From Bog-950 sp044225825 (GTDB lineage: Bacteria > Bacteroidota > Bacteroidia > Chitinophagales > LD1), in the NCBI GenBank assembly GCA_044225825.1, contig JBGAIB010000003.1:310001-374000 (forward strand): a stretch of 64,000 nt of DNA, given 5' to 3'. The notes below the pieces were generated by a model. That model did no database searches. It had not been told where the DNA came from and was given only the letters and a program-made list of their open reading frames with translations. The first letter of the stretch is position 1. Every line of letters starts with the position of its first letter. Of this stretch, positions 35,098 to 43,200 are shown piece by piece. The position numbers and the translations under genes were made by a program.

Positions 35098-36051
35098 CTA
35101 TACGACAATGGCCACATTACCTTTTTTGTGTCCCTTCTCTACATAAGCATGTGCTGCGGCTATCTGCTCCAGGGCAAAGGCCTGGTCAATTACGGGCTTT
35201 AGCTTCCCTGCCTCAATCAATCGTTTTAAAAAGTTAATGTCTTCTGCCTTATGACTTATTACACCCATAAGCACCTTTCTGCCGGTTGTAAAAGAAAGCC
35301 AGCTGCCCTGTATCATTTCCGACATGCCCGCTGCACTTAAAATCAATACCCCGTTTTTAGTAAGCGATTGCATAGCACGCGCAACAGAAACCGTATTCAC
35401 GGCATCAAATATTAAATCGTACACTTCGCCGTTTTGGGTAAAGTCTTCTTTGGTGTAATCAATTACCTTGTCTGCACCAAGGCGTTTTACCAACGCGCTG
35501 TTGGCTGAACTGCAAACGGCGGTAACTGTAGCACCGTAGCTCTTGGCCAATTGTACGGCTGCGCTTCCAACAGCACCGGAGGCACCAACTATCAGCACTT
35601 TTTGACCCGCTTTTATGTCGGCTTGTTTTATAAAATGCAGCGCAGTTACTCCGCCAAAAGGTATTACGGCTGCCTCCTGGTGTGTAAGGGTGTTCGGCTT
35701 CAGGGCTATGGAACCGTCCTGTGGCATACAGATATAGTCGGCATAAGCGCCAAAGCGCATATCGGTATGTCCAAAAACTTCGTCGCCGGCTTTGTAAGTA
35801 TTCACCTTACTGCCTACGCTTTCAACTACACCCGAAAACACACTGCCAAGTACCGGACGCTTAGGCGTCAGAAAACCAAAAAAGAACCGTACCGCAAACG
35901 GATCTGCCTTGCGCAGGCGCACGTCGCCCGAATTAACGGCGGTCGCTTTAATGCGTATAAGCATTTCATTGTCTTGAGGGGTAGGCTTTGTTACCTCCTT
36001 CAGTTGAAGAACTTCCGGGGAACCATACGTGGTGTAAACTGCTGCTTTCAT
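35098..36051 (-). CDS. Zinc-independent quinone oxidoreductase (MDR family)
   Basis: 317 residues from the ATG at 36051 (MKAAVYTTYGSPEVLQL); an open stretch of 11 codons upstream is ignored. The GroES-like N-domain (VNSGDVRLRKADPF, GHTDMRFGAYADY) and the nucleotide-binding fold (VGASGAVGSAAVQLAKSYGA) are complete. No zinc-ligand pattern is seen, so it is a quinone/enone reductase type using NADPH. It probably reduces reactive quinones or enones. It stands alone, with a TAnnTTTG box 31 bases upstream. Confidence 0.85.
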   Translation of the reverse strand: MKAAVYTTYGSPEVLQLKEVTKPTPQDNEMLIRIKATAVNSGDVRLRKADPFAVRFFFGFLTPKRPVLGSVFSGVVESVGSKVNTYKAGDEVFGHTDMRFGAYADYICMPQDGSIALKPNTLTHQEAAVIPFGGVTALHFIKQADIKAGQKVLIVGASGAVGSAAVQLAKSYGATVTAVCSSANSALVKRLGADKVIDYTKEDFTQNGEVYDLIFDAVNTVSVARAMQSLTKNGVLILSAAGMSEMIQGSWLSFTTGRKVLMGVISHKAEDINFLKRLIEAGKLKPVIDQAFALEQIAAAHAYVEKGHKKGNVAIVV

Positions 36052-36081
36052 TGTCTGTTTTGTTTGGTTGAATTGATGGCA

Positions 36082-36089
36082 CAAAAGTA
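36082..36089 (-). promoter_or_regulatory. -7 box TACTTTTG before the oxidoreductase gene
   Basis: Matches TAnnTTTG on the minus strand, 31 bases upstream of the ATG at 36051. No clear -33 element is seen. Confidence 0.4.
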
Positions 36090-36225
36090 GGGGCCTCGTT
36101 TGCCGGACTCATTGACTTAGGTTAAGAAATAACCCCGGCAGCAAATAATTGCAAAAAGTCCAGCTGTGCAGGCATGCGCCATATTGCACACACAAGTGCT
36201 ATCCTCCCAGGTCTCCTGTCTCTAC

Positions 36226-36246
36226 CTGCCCTTTAGGATAGGGCAG
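36226..36246 (-). terminator. Hairpin after the 36255-36761 gene
   Basis: CTGCCCT and AGGGCAG pair around a seven-base loop, nine bases after the stop of the minus-strand gene. No T-run follows, so the terminator call is moderate. Confidence 0.4.
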
Positions 36247-36254
36247 CAATGTGG

Positions 36255-36761
36255 CTATCTGCTTTTAAACCACTCCGCAATAGAGGAGAAGAAGCTTTTC
36301 AGCACATTGGGTTTGCGATAGGCATATTCCCGTATAACCACCACATTGGCTTTCTCGAATGCTTCATCCTCAAAGTTTCGTTCAAGTCCTTTTGCTATCA
36401 ACAGCTTTTGCAACCGGTCATTATGGTCCTGAATTGCCTTGTGTTCTCTTTCTGTTCTTTCCGGATCCTCCGGATAGATGGTTAGCGGCACCTCATAAGT
36501 CTCCAGGGTAGTAATAGTGCCGGTATGGTCTATGTGCTTGTGCCAGCTTGAATAGTCGTCGCCACCAACTAACTCCAACTGATAGTTATTGTTGTCGTCT
36601 TTCGTAAAACGGAATCGTGCGCTATAACCATCGCGCATTCCGTTTGGGTAGGTTTCAATGTCGTAGATCTTGCTGATGTCAATTTCATTCGGCAACGATA
36701 GGTTTCCATGGTTCGCTTGCTTAAACGCCGTTCGAAATAGGTCTAATTGTTCCCGGTCCAT
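36255..36761 (-). CDS. Protein of unknown function
   Basis: 168 residues from the ATG at 36761 (MDREQLDLFRTAFKQANHG). The frame opens at a TTG at 36785, but that TTG lies inside a -7 box, so the ATG is the better start. No signal peptide. The middle holds FRFTKDDNNNYQLELVGGDD, an antiparallel-strand pattern; the end is basic with aromatics. I do not recognise the family. It is flanked by a TAnnTTTG promoter box and a terminator hairpin, so it is a single-gene unit. Confidence 0.55.
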   Translation of the reverse strand: MDREQLDLFRTAFKQANHGNLSLPNEIDISKIYDIETYPNGMRDGYSARFRFTKDDNNNYQLELVGGDDYSSWHKHIDHTGTITTLETYEVPLTIYPEDPERTEREHKAIQDHNDRLQKLLIAKGLERNFEDEAFEKANVVVIREYAYRKPNVLKSFFSSIAEWFKSR

Positions 36762-36782
36762 TGTAGGTTGTTGTTGAGCGGG

Positions 36783-36790
36783 CAAATTTA
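36783..36790 (-). promoter_or_regulatory. -7 box TAAATTTG before the unknown gene
   Basis: Perfect TAnnTTTG on the minus strand, 21 bases upstream of the ATG at 36761. It explains why the TTG start at 36785 is not used. Confidence 0.4.
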
Positions 36791-36882
36791 TTTCAATAAA
36801 AGCAAATAGAGCACTCCCTGCTTCACATGATAAACGCGGTTTGGCACCCTTACTATCATCGTAAAAACAAGCTTGCGGTTGT

Positions 36883-38295
36883 TTACCTTTTGCTCACCTC
36901 CAACTTCATTAACAAGCCCGGAGGATAGGGTGTGCCCATATTTACAAAGGCCGACCAGTGTGAAAGTTTCACATCTTTTTGTTTGAACTTTAAAATCGCC
37001 TGCCGCAGGTTTTCGGCTGGGAAAGAATACTGCGGTATAAAAAGCTCATCGGTAAAAATGTCCATCAACTCTTTGGTTGCCGCATCATCAACACTCCACA
37101 AACTCATTACTACATTTCCTGCATTTGCTTTAATAAAAGCCCGGCTTAAACCAATAATGCCTGCATCCAGCACTTTGCCCAACCCGGTTTCACAGGCACT
37201 TAAAATAACAAGAGCATTGTAGGGTACCGTGTCAAACTGAATTTCGTTGGCTTTCCAAAACCCACAACTTTTTTCATCACCGGCAAATACCAAATGGCTT
37301 TTAGTTAAGGGCGAATCAACATCAGCATGTCCATGTGTTGCCAGATAAATAAATTCTGAATTTTTCATGCGCTTCAACACTTCTTCCTTTGTGGCATCCT
37401 TTCCCACCAAAGGTGTGGTGTTTAATTTGTTGCTAACCAGCTTTGCCTCAATTTCAGCGCCGGGTAGTTGACGATATAAATTCGAGCATTTGCTATAATC
37501 CGGATTGCCTACCACTAACGGGTTTTCGGGGATAAAAGCAACCGGTTTTTTGCGCTCTACGGCATCCTTAAAAGTATACAGGTCAGGTTCGTTAGCGCTA
37601 AGCATAAGCCGGCAATAGTAAGCCGCCCGGTTTAAAAATTCGTCCAGGGAATGTGCCAGTGAAATACTCATTATATCAACCAAATACCGGTCATCGGTAA
37701 ACGGTTGAAGGGCATACAAGGGAAGCGATGAAATATTTAGCTCCGGCACAATAATCAAACTCTTCACGTTTATTAATTGCTCCGAAATTTTGGGCGGAAA
37801 AATCAGCGATGAAATTTGCCGGGAATAAAAAGCAAAGGGCTTAAAAGTGGTATCGGTATTTCTGCCCGCTGCTCCGCGCTGTTGGTCTTCAGCCAATAAT
37901 GGCTTCGCATCTTCATATTGGAGACTGCTTTTAAGTTTGGCTTCCAGGTTCACTAATGCTTGCGGCGATACAATGCTGTAATCAGCACTAACAATTCCTG
38001 ATTTATCAAGCAGCCAGCTGTAAAGCGTATCCTGCTGATGATGATAAAACAGCAAATAGGTTTCAGGGCTTTCATCGTTCCGGTAGCTATAGTCCTCCAG
38101 CGCGGCCTGCAACTGCTTTAACTCAATATTGTCTCTGCCGCGATACCACGTAAACCCACGGGTGTTCATTAAAACTTTAAAGCGGGATTGAAAGGACCCT
38201 AACTGCGTATTTAAGAGCGCTTCGCCGGTTGTGGCAACCTGGGCAGCGCTTATCGCATGATAACAGATAAATAGTAGCGTAAATAATCGCTTCAT
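36883..38295 (-). CDS. Exported CHAT-domain protease
   Basis: 470 residues. The signal peptide is residues 1-19 (ending ISAAQ). Residues 160-460 are a CHAT domain, a caspase-like (clan CD) peptidase fold: catalytic His321 in LATHGH and Cys368 in LSACETG, followed by GLSRAFIKANAGNVVMSLWS and the closing HWSAFVNMG. The N-terminal 150 residues have no clear TPR repeats, unlike most CHAT proteins, which use TPRs to bind targets. It should work in the periplasm. It is followed by a small membrane protein gene in reverse order (38326-38520 lies upstream) and has no obvious partner gene. Substrate unknown. Confidence 0.82.
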   Translation of the reverse strand: MKRLFTLLFICYHAISAAQVATTGEALLNTQLGSFQSRFKVLMNTRGFTWYRGRDNIELKQLQAALEDYSYRNDESPETYLLFYHHQQDTLYSWLLDKSGIVSADYSIVSPQALVNLEAKLKSSLQYEDAKPLLAEDQQRGAAGRNTDTTFKPFAFYSRQISSLIFPPKISEQLINVKSLIIVPELNISSLPLYALQPFTDDRYLVDIMSISLAHSLDEFLNRAAYYCRLMLSANEPDLYTFKDAVERKKPVAFIPENPLVVGNPDYSKCSNLYRQLPGAEIEAKLVSNKLNTTPLVGKDATKEEVLKRMKNSEFIYLATHGHADVDSPLTKSHLVFAGDEKSCGFWKANEIQFDTVPYNALVILSACETGLGKVLDAGIIGLSRAFIKANAGNVVMSLWSVDDAATKELMDIFTDELFIPQYSFPAENLRQAILKFKQKDVKLSHWSAFVNMGTPYPPGLLMKLEVSKR

Positions 38296-38325
38296 TGCTT
38301 TTGTATTGTTAGATACTTCTCAACA

Positions 38326-38520
38326 TCAGTCTTGGCGCCGAAAGTAGGCCCCAAGTGAAACGATGGCACCTCCAAAGCACATACCGGTACCTATCAGGCG
38401 CACAATGTCAACTCCACGCATGTTCGACCATGCGGGACCACTTAACATGGCTAAAAGGTTCAGCACACCAAAGAAAATTAGGAGAAAGAATATGCGGGGA
38501 AACCTGCGTTGATTGCTCAT
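38326..38520 (-). CDS. Small two-helix membrane protein
   Basis: 64 residues with two hydrophobic segments (FFLLIFFGVLNLLAML and RLIGTGMCFGGAIVSLGAYF) and short charged ends. It starts at ATG 38520 and ends 31 bases before the CHAT gene start, so it may be co-transcribed with it. No motif gives a function. Such proteins are often poorly conserved. Confidence 0.5.
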   Translation of the reverse strand: MSNQRRFPRIFFLLIFFGVLNLLAMLSGPAWSNMRGVDIVRLIGTGMCFGGAIVSLGAYFRRQD

Positions 38521-38613
38521 AAATTGTTTTTAATTGATTTTCAGATTATCCTGGCCTGGCACAGAAAAAGCCGCGCACGTATGCCGCGTGTGCCAAACCT
38601 GCATCATCCATTG

Positions 38614-39210
38614 CTATCCTCCCACATCTCCCGTCTTCACCTCACCACTCTTTACATAGTGGGCAATAATTACGCCGTTAGAGGCTGCCACACTCGATGA
38701 TAAGCTAAATGCTGCGGGAGCACTGCCATCGTCAAATAATCGTTTACCGCTGCCTAAAATAATCGGGTGCATATTCAACCAGCATTCATCCACCAAATCA
38801 TGCTTCAACAGCAGATGCACTAACTCGCTGCTGCCCCAAACTTTAATAGCTCCGCCCTCGCTGTTCTTCAATTTCTTAATAGCCTCCACATCCGGCAAAA
38901 AAACAGAAGGCTGCCAATCGCTGCCTGTGCGCGTTGTGCTCAATACATATTTGGTAACCTCCATTATGCCGGGCCACATAGCAGCATGTTGCGGCCAGTA
39001 ATTTTCCCAAATATCAAAGGTCTTACGGCCAAGCAGCAGATCAGCCGGCTGCAATTGTTCCTGCATAGGTTGCTCCAGGGCTTTATCATCCATATAGGGT
39101 GCTACCCATCCGCCATACCTAAATCCGTTCGAGGTATCCTCGTCAGTACCGCCGGGCGCCTGCATCACGCCATCGAGAGTAACAAATTCGTGTACAATTA
39201 TTTTTCTCAT
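38614..39210 (-). CDS. Dihydrofolate reductase-like (RibD C-terminal) family protein
   Basis: 198 residues. The N-terminal VTLDGVMQAPGG and the later DLLLGRKTFDIWENYWP, then GGAIKVWGSSELVHLLLKHD and LVDECWLNMHPIILGSGKRL, are the marks of the RibD_C/DHFR-like YyaP/YwjB group of NADPH-binding reductases. The true substrate of this group is unknown. The last ten codons (GEVKTGDVGG) lie in a short sequence that recurs at 36198-36227, so the extreme C-terminus has been replaced or extended by an intergenic repeat. It is single in its direction between two small genes. Confidence 0.82.
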   Translation of the reverse strand: MRKIIVHEFVTLDGVMQAPGGTDEDTSNGFRYGGWVAPYMDDKALEQPMQEQLQPADLLLGRKTFDIWENYWPQHAAMWPGIMEVTKYVLSTTRTGSDWQPSVFLPDVEAIKKLKNSEGGAIKVWGSSELVHLLLKHDLVDECWLNMHPIILGSGKRLFDDGSAPAAFSLSSSVAASNGVIIAHYVKSGEVKTGDVGG

Positions 39211-39251
39211 AGCTATTGCTTTACAGTTAATGGTTTATTCTCCTTGTGGCC

Positions 39252-39680
39252 TTACTCTTGCTGCGGCTTCAACCCGTAGCTGATCGCTTGCTTTAATACA
39301 GCAAGGTCTATGTCCTTCACACTTTTAAAGCTGATGCAATAACCGGTAACCTTTGCCTTGCCCAATGTTTTGCCAAACGTTTTTGCCAGGTAGGTTTTAT
39401 CCTTCAGCCCAAGAATATAAACGGAAATACCCGTAGAGGTGGCGCTGATACCAATTTGAAAGAACTCGCGTGTTTTACCATTCGCATAGTTCAATACCTG
39501 GAAACCATAACCGATAGTAGGGTTAGTAACAGTTTTGTTATTGCTGTCCTTACCGGTATCAAACCAAAGTTTGCACCCGGGTTGCGCTTGCAGCGTCAAT
39601 TCGTGCAGCGCTTGAATCTCGCTGCGTTTTGGTTCCTCCAGGCTTTTAATAAACTGTTTTATTTGTTCTGCTGGTTTCAT
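39252..39680 (-). CDS. DUF1801-family protein
   Basis: 142 residues. IKQFIKSLEEPKRSEIQALH at the start and GYGFQVLNYANGKTREFFQIGISATSTG in the middle fit the DUF1801 (YdhG-like, iron-binding frataxin-type fold) group. No signal peptide. It is separated by 41 bases from the DHFR-like gene upstream and 56 from the DUF2200 gene. The function of this family is unknown; an acid/aromatic patch suggests ligand or metal binding. Confidence 0.7.
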   Translation of the reverse strand: MKPAEQIKQFIKSLEEPKRSEIQALHELTLQAQPGCKLWFDTGKDSNNKTVTNPTIGYGFQVLNYANGKTREFFQIGISATSTGISVYILGLKDKTYLAKTFGKTLGKAKVTGYCISFKSVKDIDLAVLKQAISYGLKPQQE

Positions 39681-39736
39681 AAAAGGAATGGTTGCTATTC
39701 TACTAAATGTAACGGTTCGCTATCCTAACTTGTATT

Positions 39737-40102
39737 TCATGGATGCCTTAATATCTTTTCCATCTTTTTGCCCTTTGCCAGTTCATCTACCAGTTTATCT
39801 AAATACCGCACCTGCTGTGTTAAAGGGTTTTTAATTTCTTCCACTCTATAACCGCAAATTACACCGGTAATCAGGTGTGCATTAGCAGGCAGTTTCGCTC
39901 CCTTAAAGAAGGTGTCAAAATCCGCCTTGCTTGCCGCTAACTCCTGCAACTGTTCCGGGGTATAGCCGGTTAGCCAGCCAATAACATGGTCTAACTCTGC
40001 TTTGGTTCGGCCCTTCTTTTCAACCTTTGCCAAATACAACGGGTAAACCGAAGCGAATAGCATATGGGCTATGCGCTGATCCTGTGTGTCGGAAGTTTTC
40101 AT
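39737..40102 (-). CDS. DUF2200-family protein
   Basis: 121 residues from the ATG at 40102 (MKTSDTQDQRIAHMLFASVY); the frame opens 22 codons earlier. The sequence SVYPLYLAKVEKKGRTKAEL, DHVIGWLTGYTPEQL and a late VICGYRVEEIKNPLTQQVRY match the DUF2200 pattern. It is small, soluble and of unknown role, with a basic C-terminus. It reads in the same direction as DUF1801 and the DHFR-like gene and may be in one loose cluster with them. Confidence 0.75.
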   Translation of the reverse strand: MKTSDTQDQRIAHMLFASVYPLYLAKVEKKGRTKAELDHVIGWLTGYTPEQLQELAASKADFDTFFKGAKLPANAHLITGVICGYRVEEIKNPLTQQVRYLDKLVDELAKGKKMEKILRHP

Positions 40103-40203
40103 AAATGTACTACATGATGGTATAATCGCTGTGTAACAAGATAGAAAGATGTTCCGAAACACCACCATGCGGCCTTGCTGCCCACGCCGGATACTTAAAA
40201 ATA

Positions 40204-40235
40204 AAAAAGGGGCAACCTGCCGGCTGCCCCTTTTT
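40204..40235 (-). terminator. Rho-independent terminator of the giant T9SS gene
   Basis: AAAAAGGGGCA and TGCCCCTTTTT pair perfectly over 11 bases around a ten-base loop, with A- and T-runs on both sides, 18 bases after the stop at 40254. It works for the minus strand and looks bidirectional. Confidence 0.85.
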
Positions 40236-40253
40236 GCATCGGTACTTGCCCGA

Positions 40254-43200
40254 TTATTTATTCCTGGTAATAAACACCTTTTTAGTGCTTATGCCTAACT
40301 CGGTTTTTACGCTAACCAGCACATAGCCTGCCTCCAGGTTGTTCAGTTCGCGGCTGTAAATGCTGCTCTTACTCCATTTCTCGCTGCTTACTTTTTGTCC
40401 TAACAGGTTATAGATGTCAATGGTAGCTTCGTTTACTTTTAGCTTGCTAAAGTCCACATAAACGCGGTTGCTATTACTCCAAATGGCCAGCTTACCTTCG
40501 TTCAGGTTGGCAATGCCTGTTGTTGTTTTAGCAGTTACCGTTACCATCTGGCTGGTGGTAGAGGAACATCCGTCTGCATTGCTTACGGTTAAACTTACCA
40601 GGTAGCTGCCTTCGCCGGCGTAGCTATGGGTTGCACCGGCCGTGTTGGCGGTAGTACCATCGCCAAAGTTCCAGTTGGTGCTGGTAGCATTGGTTGTGGT
40701 GGATACAAAGTTGATGTCTTCTCCGGTTTCAACCGTTGTAGCGCTGGCCGTCATCGTGGCAGTAACTGTACTTTCACCGTTAATCTGCACATTCTTCACC
40801 ACAGTGTAATTATTGGCATCGGTTAAGGTGATAGTGTAAACACCCGGGTTAGCACTAACCGTTACAGGGCTGTTTTGGTTTAAGCTGCCGCTGCTGATAA
40901 TTACGTTGTTGCTGTTTACAATGGTGTAGTTCCAGTTGGCAGTGCCCGGTTGTTCAATAGTCAGTTGACCATTGCTTAAACAGCTGGCCTCTGTAGTATT
41001 TAGTACTGCCTTTGGTGTAAAGTGTAACACAAAACGATTGCGGTTGTCGTTGGCAGTGGTGGTAAAGTTGTAATTGCCGTTTCTAACATCGTGCAGGGCG
41101 CCGGTTTTCTTATCCTCCAGGGTAATGTAGCTGGTAGGGTCAAAGCTCTGTAAACCTTCAAAGTGCATGCTGTAGTTGCCGGTTGCATTTGGCTCAAAAC
41201 CTACCGCTACGGTAGATGTTGTTGCAATGCTTGCATTAAAGTTACGCATCAGCCATTCGTTCGGGTCGGCGTTGTAACTATACAACGTATGGCGGGTTAA
41301 GGCACCCGGCATTTTATAACCATCAAACTGGGCGTCCACCTGGGCGGTAGCTGCCGGGTTAAAGCCTATCGTTGTTTTATCCAGTAAGCCGTTGGCGGTG
41401 TTTTCTACCAGCAGGGTCATGGTCTCTGCATTGTTCTGTTGCTGGAAGTTTTGCGGCGCAGCCGTCAGGTTGCCTTTGTTAATGATGTAAGGGCTGCTGC
41501 CCGGACTGCTTTTTCTTACCAGGAACGCCTGGAAAGGTGCAATGAAGTCTTCATCAGTATACGAGCCGGCAAAAGGACCGCTTACATTCCACACGGCATG
41601 TACAGGGTCGTAGCCCGGTACAAAGGTAGTGCTCAAATCAAGGGTCGCCAGGAACGGGTTGCTTATTAAGGTCCAGCCGCTTACTACAGGGCGACCTTGC
41701 AGGGTAATATTGCTCCAGTTGCTGTTAACGCCTACTGGCAGGTAAGTAGCGTCAGTATTCGGGCTGCCGGTTAAGCTTAATACGCCTGCGCCTGTTCTGC
41801 GAACGCTGTAGCCTTTTGCCGCAGTAAGCGCTGTGCCGCTGGCTTCTACTTTCCAGCCGGCCATACTACAGGCCGATGCATTGCTCTGGTCGTAGCTGTA
41901 CACATTACCGTAAGGCGAACCGGGGGCCGTATACAATTCATCGCAACCGCTTTGCGGTATAATAAAGCCACCGCTGCCGTTGGTAGAACCTAAACTGCCG
42001 GCGGTTGGGCCGCTTACCGGAGAACCAAAGTAGTGGGCATTTTGGTAGCTGGCAGCGTCGTAGGCACGTTCAGCGGTTATGTCACCTATTATACTGCCTG
42101 AGTAACCGCTGCTGAAGTCATCCAGTATAGCTATTTGACTGCTGCTGGTGCTGCGGAAGCGCAATATACCTGCAGTGGTGTTTAGCGTACCGTTCTGAAG
42201 CGCAACTTTATTCATTATATCATAGGCAGCGCCCGCTTGCAATGTAGCGCCTGCTCCATTGTTAAGATGTAAGGTGTTAACCTGCAGTTTGCCGCTCAGT
42301 TGCTGATTACCGCTGCCGTTTAATACTAAACTGCCTGCCGCGTTGCCTGCTATAACGGCATTTGTTGCGCTGCCGGCATCAATAGTACCGCATACGCTTA
42401 ACGGATTGTTGTTTACCGTAATGGTGGCTCCATCCTGTATGGTTAGGTTACCAACCTGTATAGCGGCTAAACCGATAGTGGGGAACAAACCACCGGAAGG
42501 CGCAGAAGGGATAACTACATTATGCGAACAGCTATTAGGCACAAAGTTGCCGCTCCAGTTGGTAGGCGCGGTCCATTGGGTGGTAGTACCCAGCCATGTA
42601 GTAATACAGTTAAGGGTTGTTTCGGCACCAACGCTGGCCGAAGCATTGTAACCGGTGGTATAACTCCTTACCCGTATATCTGAAATCTTTAAAGTTTGCC
42701 CGTTGTTAGGCTGGCAAGGCGCGCGGTAGTAGCTAAGTATAGGGTATAATGCTGATGCCGGCGTATTAGACAAACTAGTATAAACCGTAGAGCCGTTCTT
42801 AAAATATTGAACTCTTCCAGTTTCGATTGTTACTGCTACCTTTTCACCGGCATTTACAACTGGTTGATTAGCGCTGTAAGCTGTTCCGCTGCCCCCGCTG
42901 TTAAAGCAGGCGGAGGTAACCACACCGTTACGGCCGGCTGACCAACAAGCATAGGAATAAGTACCGGTATAATCAGTAGGGAAAAATGCAGTTGAACCGC
43001 TTAAATTAGAAGCACCGCAATACGAGGCGCGGCTACCACATAGGGTGGCGGCAGTAGTGCCACCGGTGCCCAGAGTAGTTTCAATTATCTTTCCGCTGGC
43101 ATACCCGAAATTCTGTTTGGCAATTAACTGGCTGCCCTGGTCATCTGTTGTACCCGGATTTAATACCAATTCACCACCTGATAAAGTAGCTGAACTGGTG

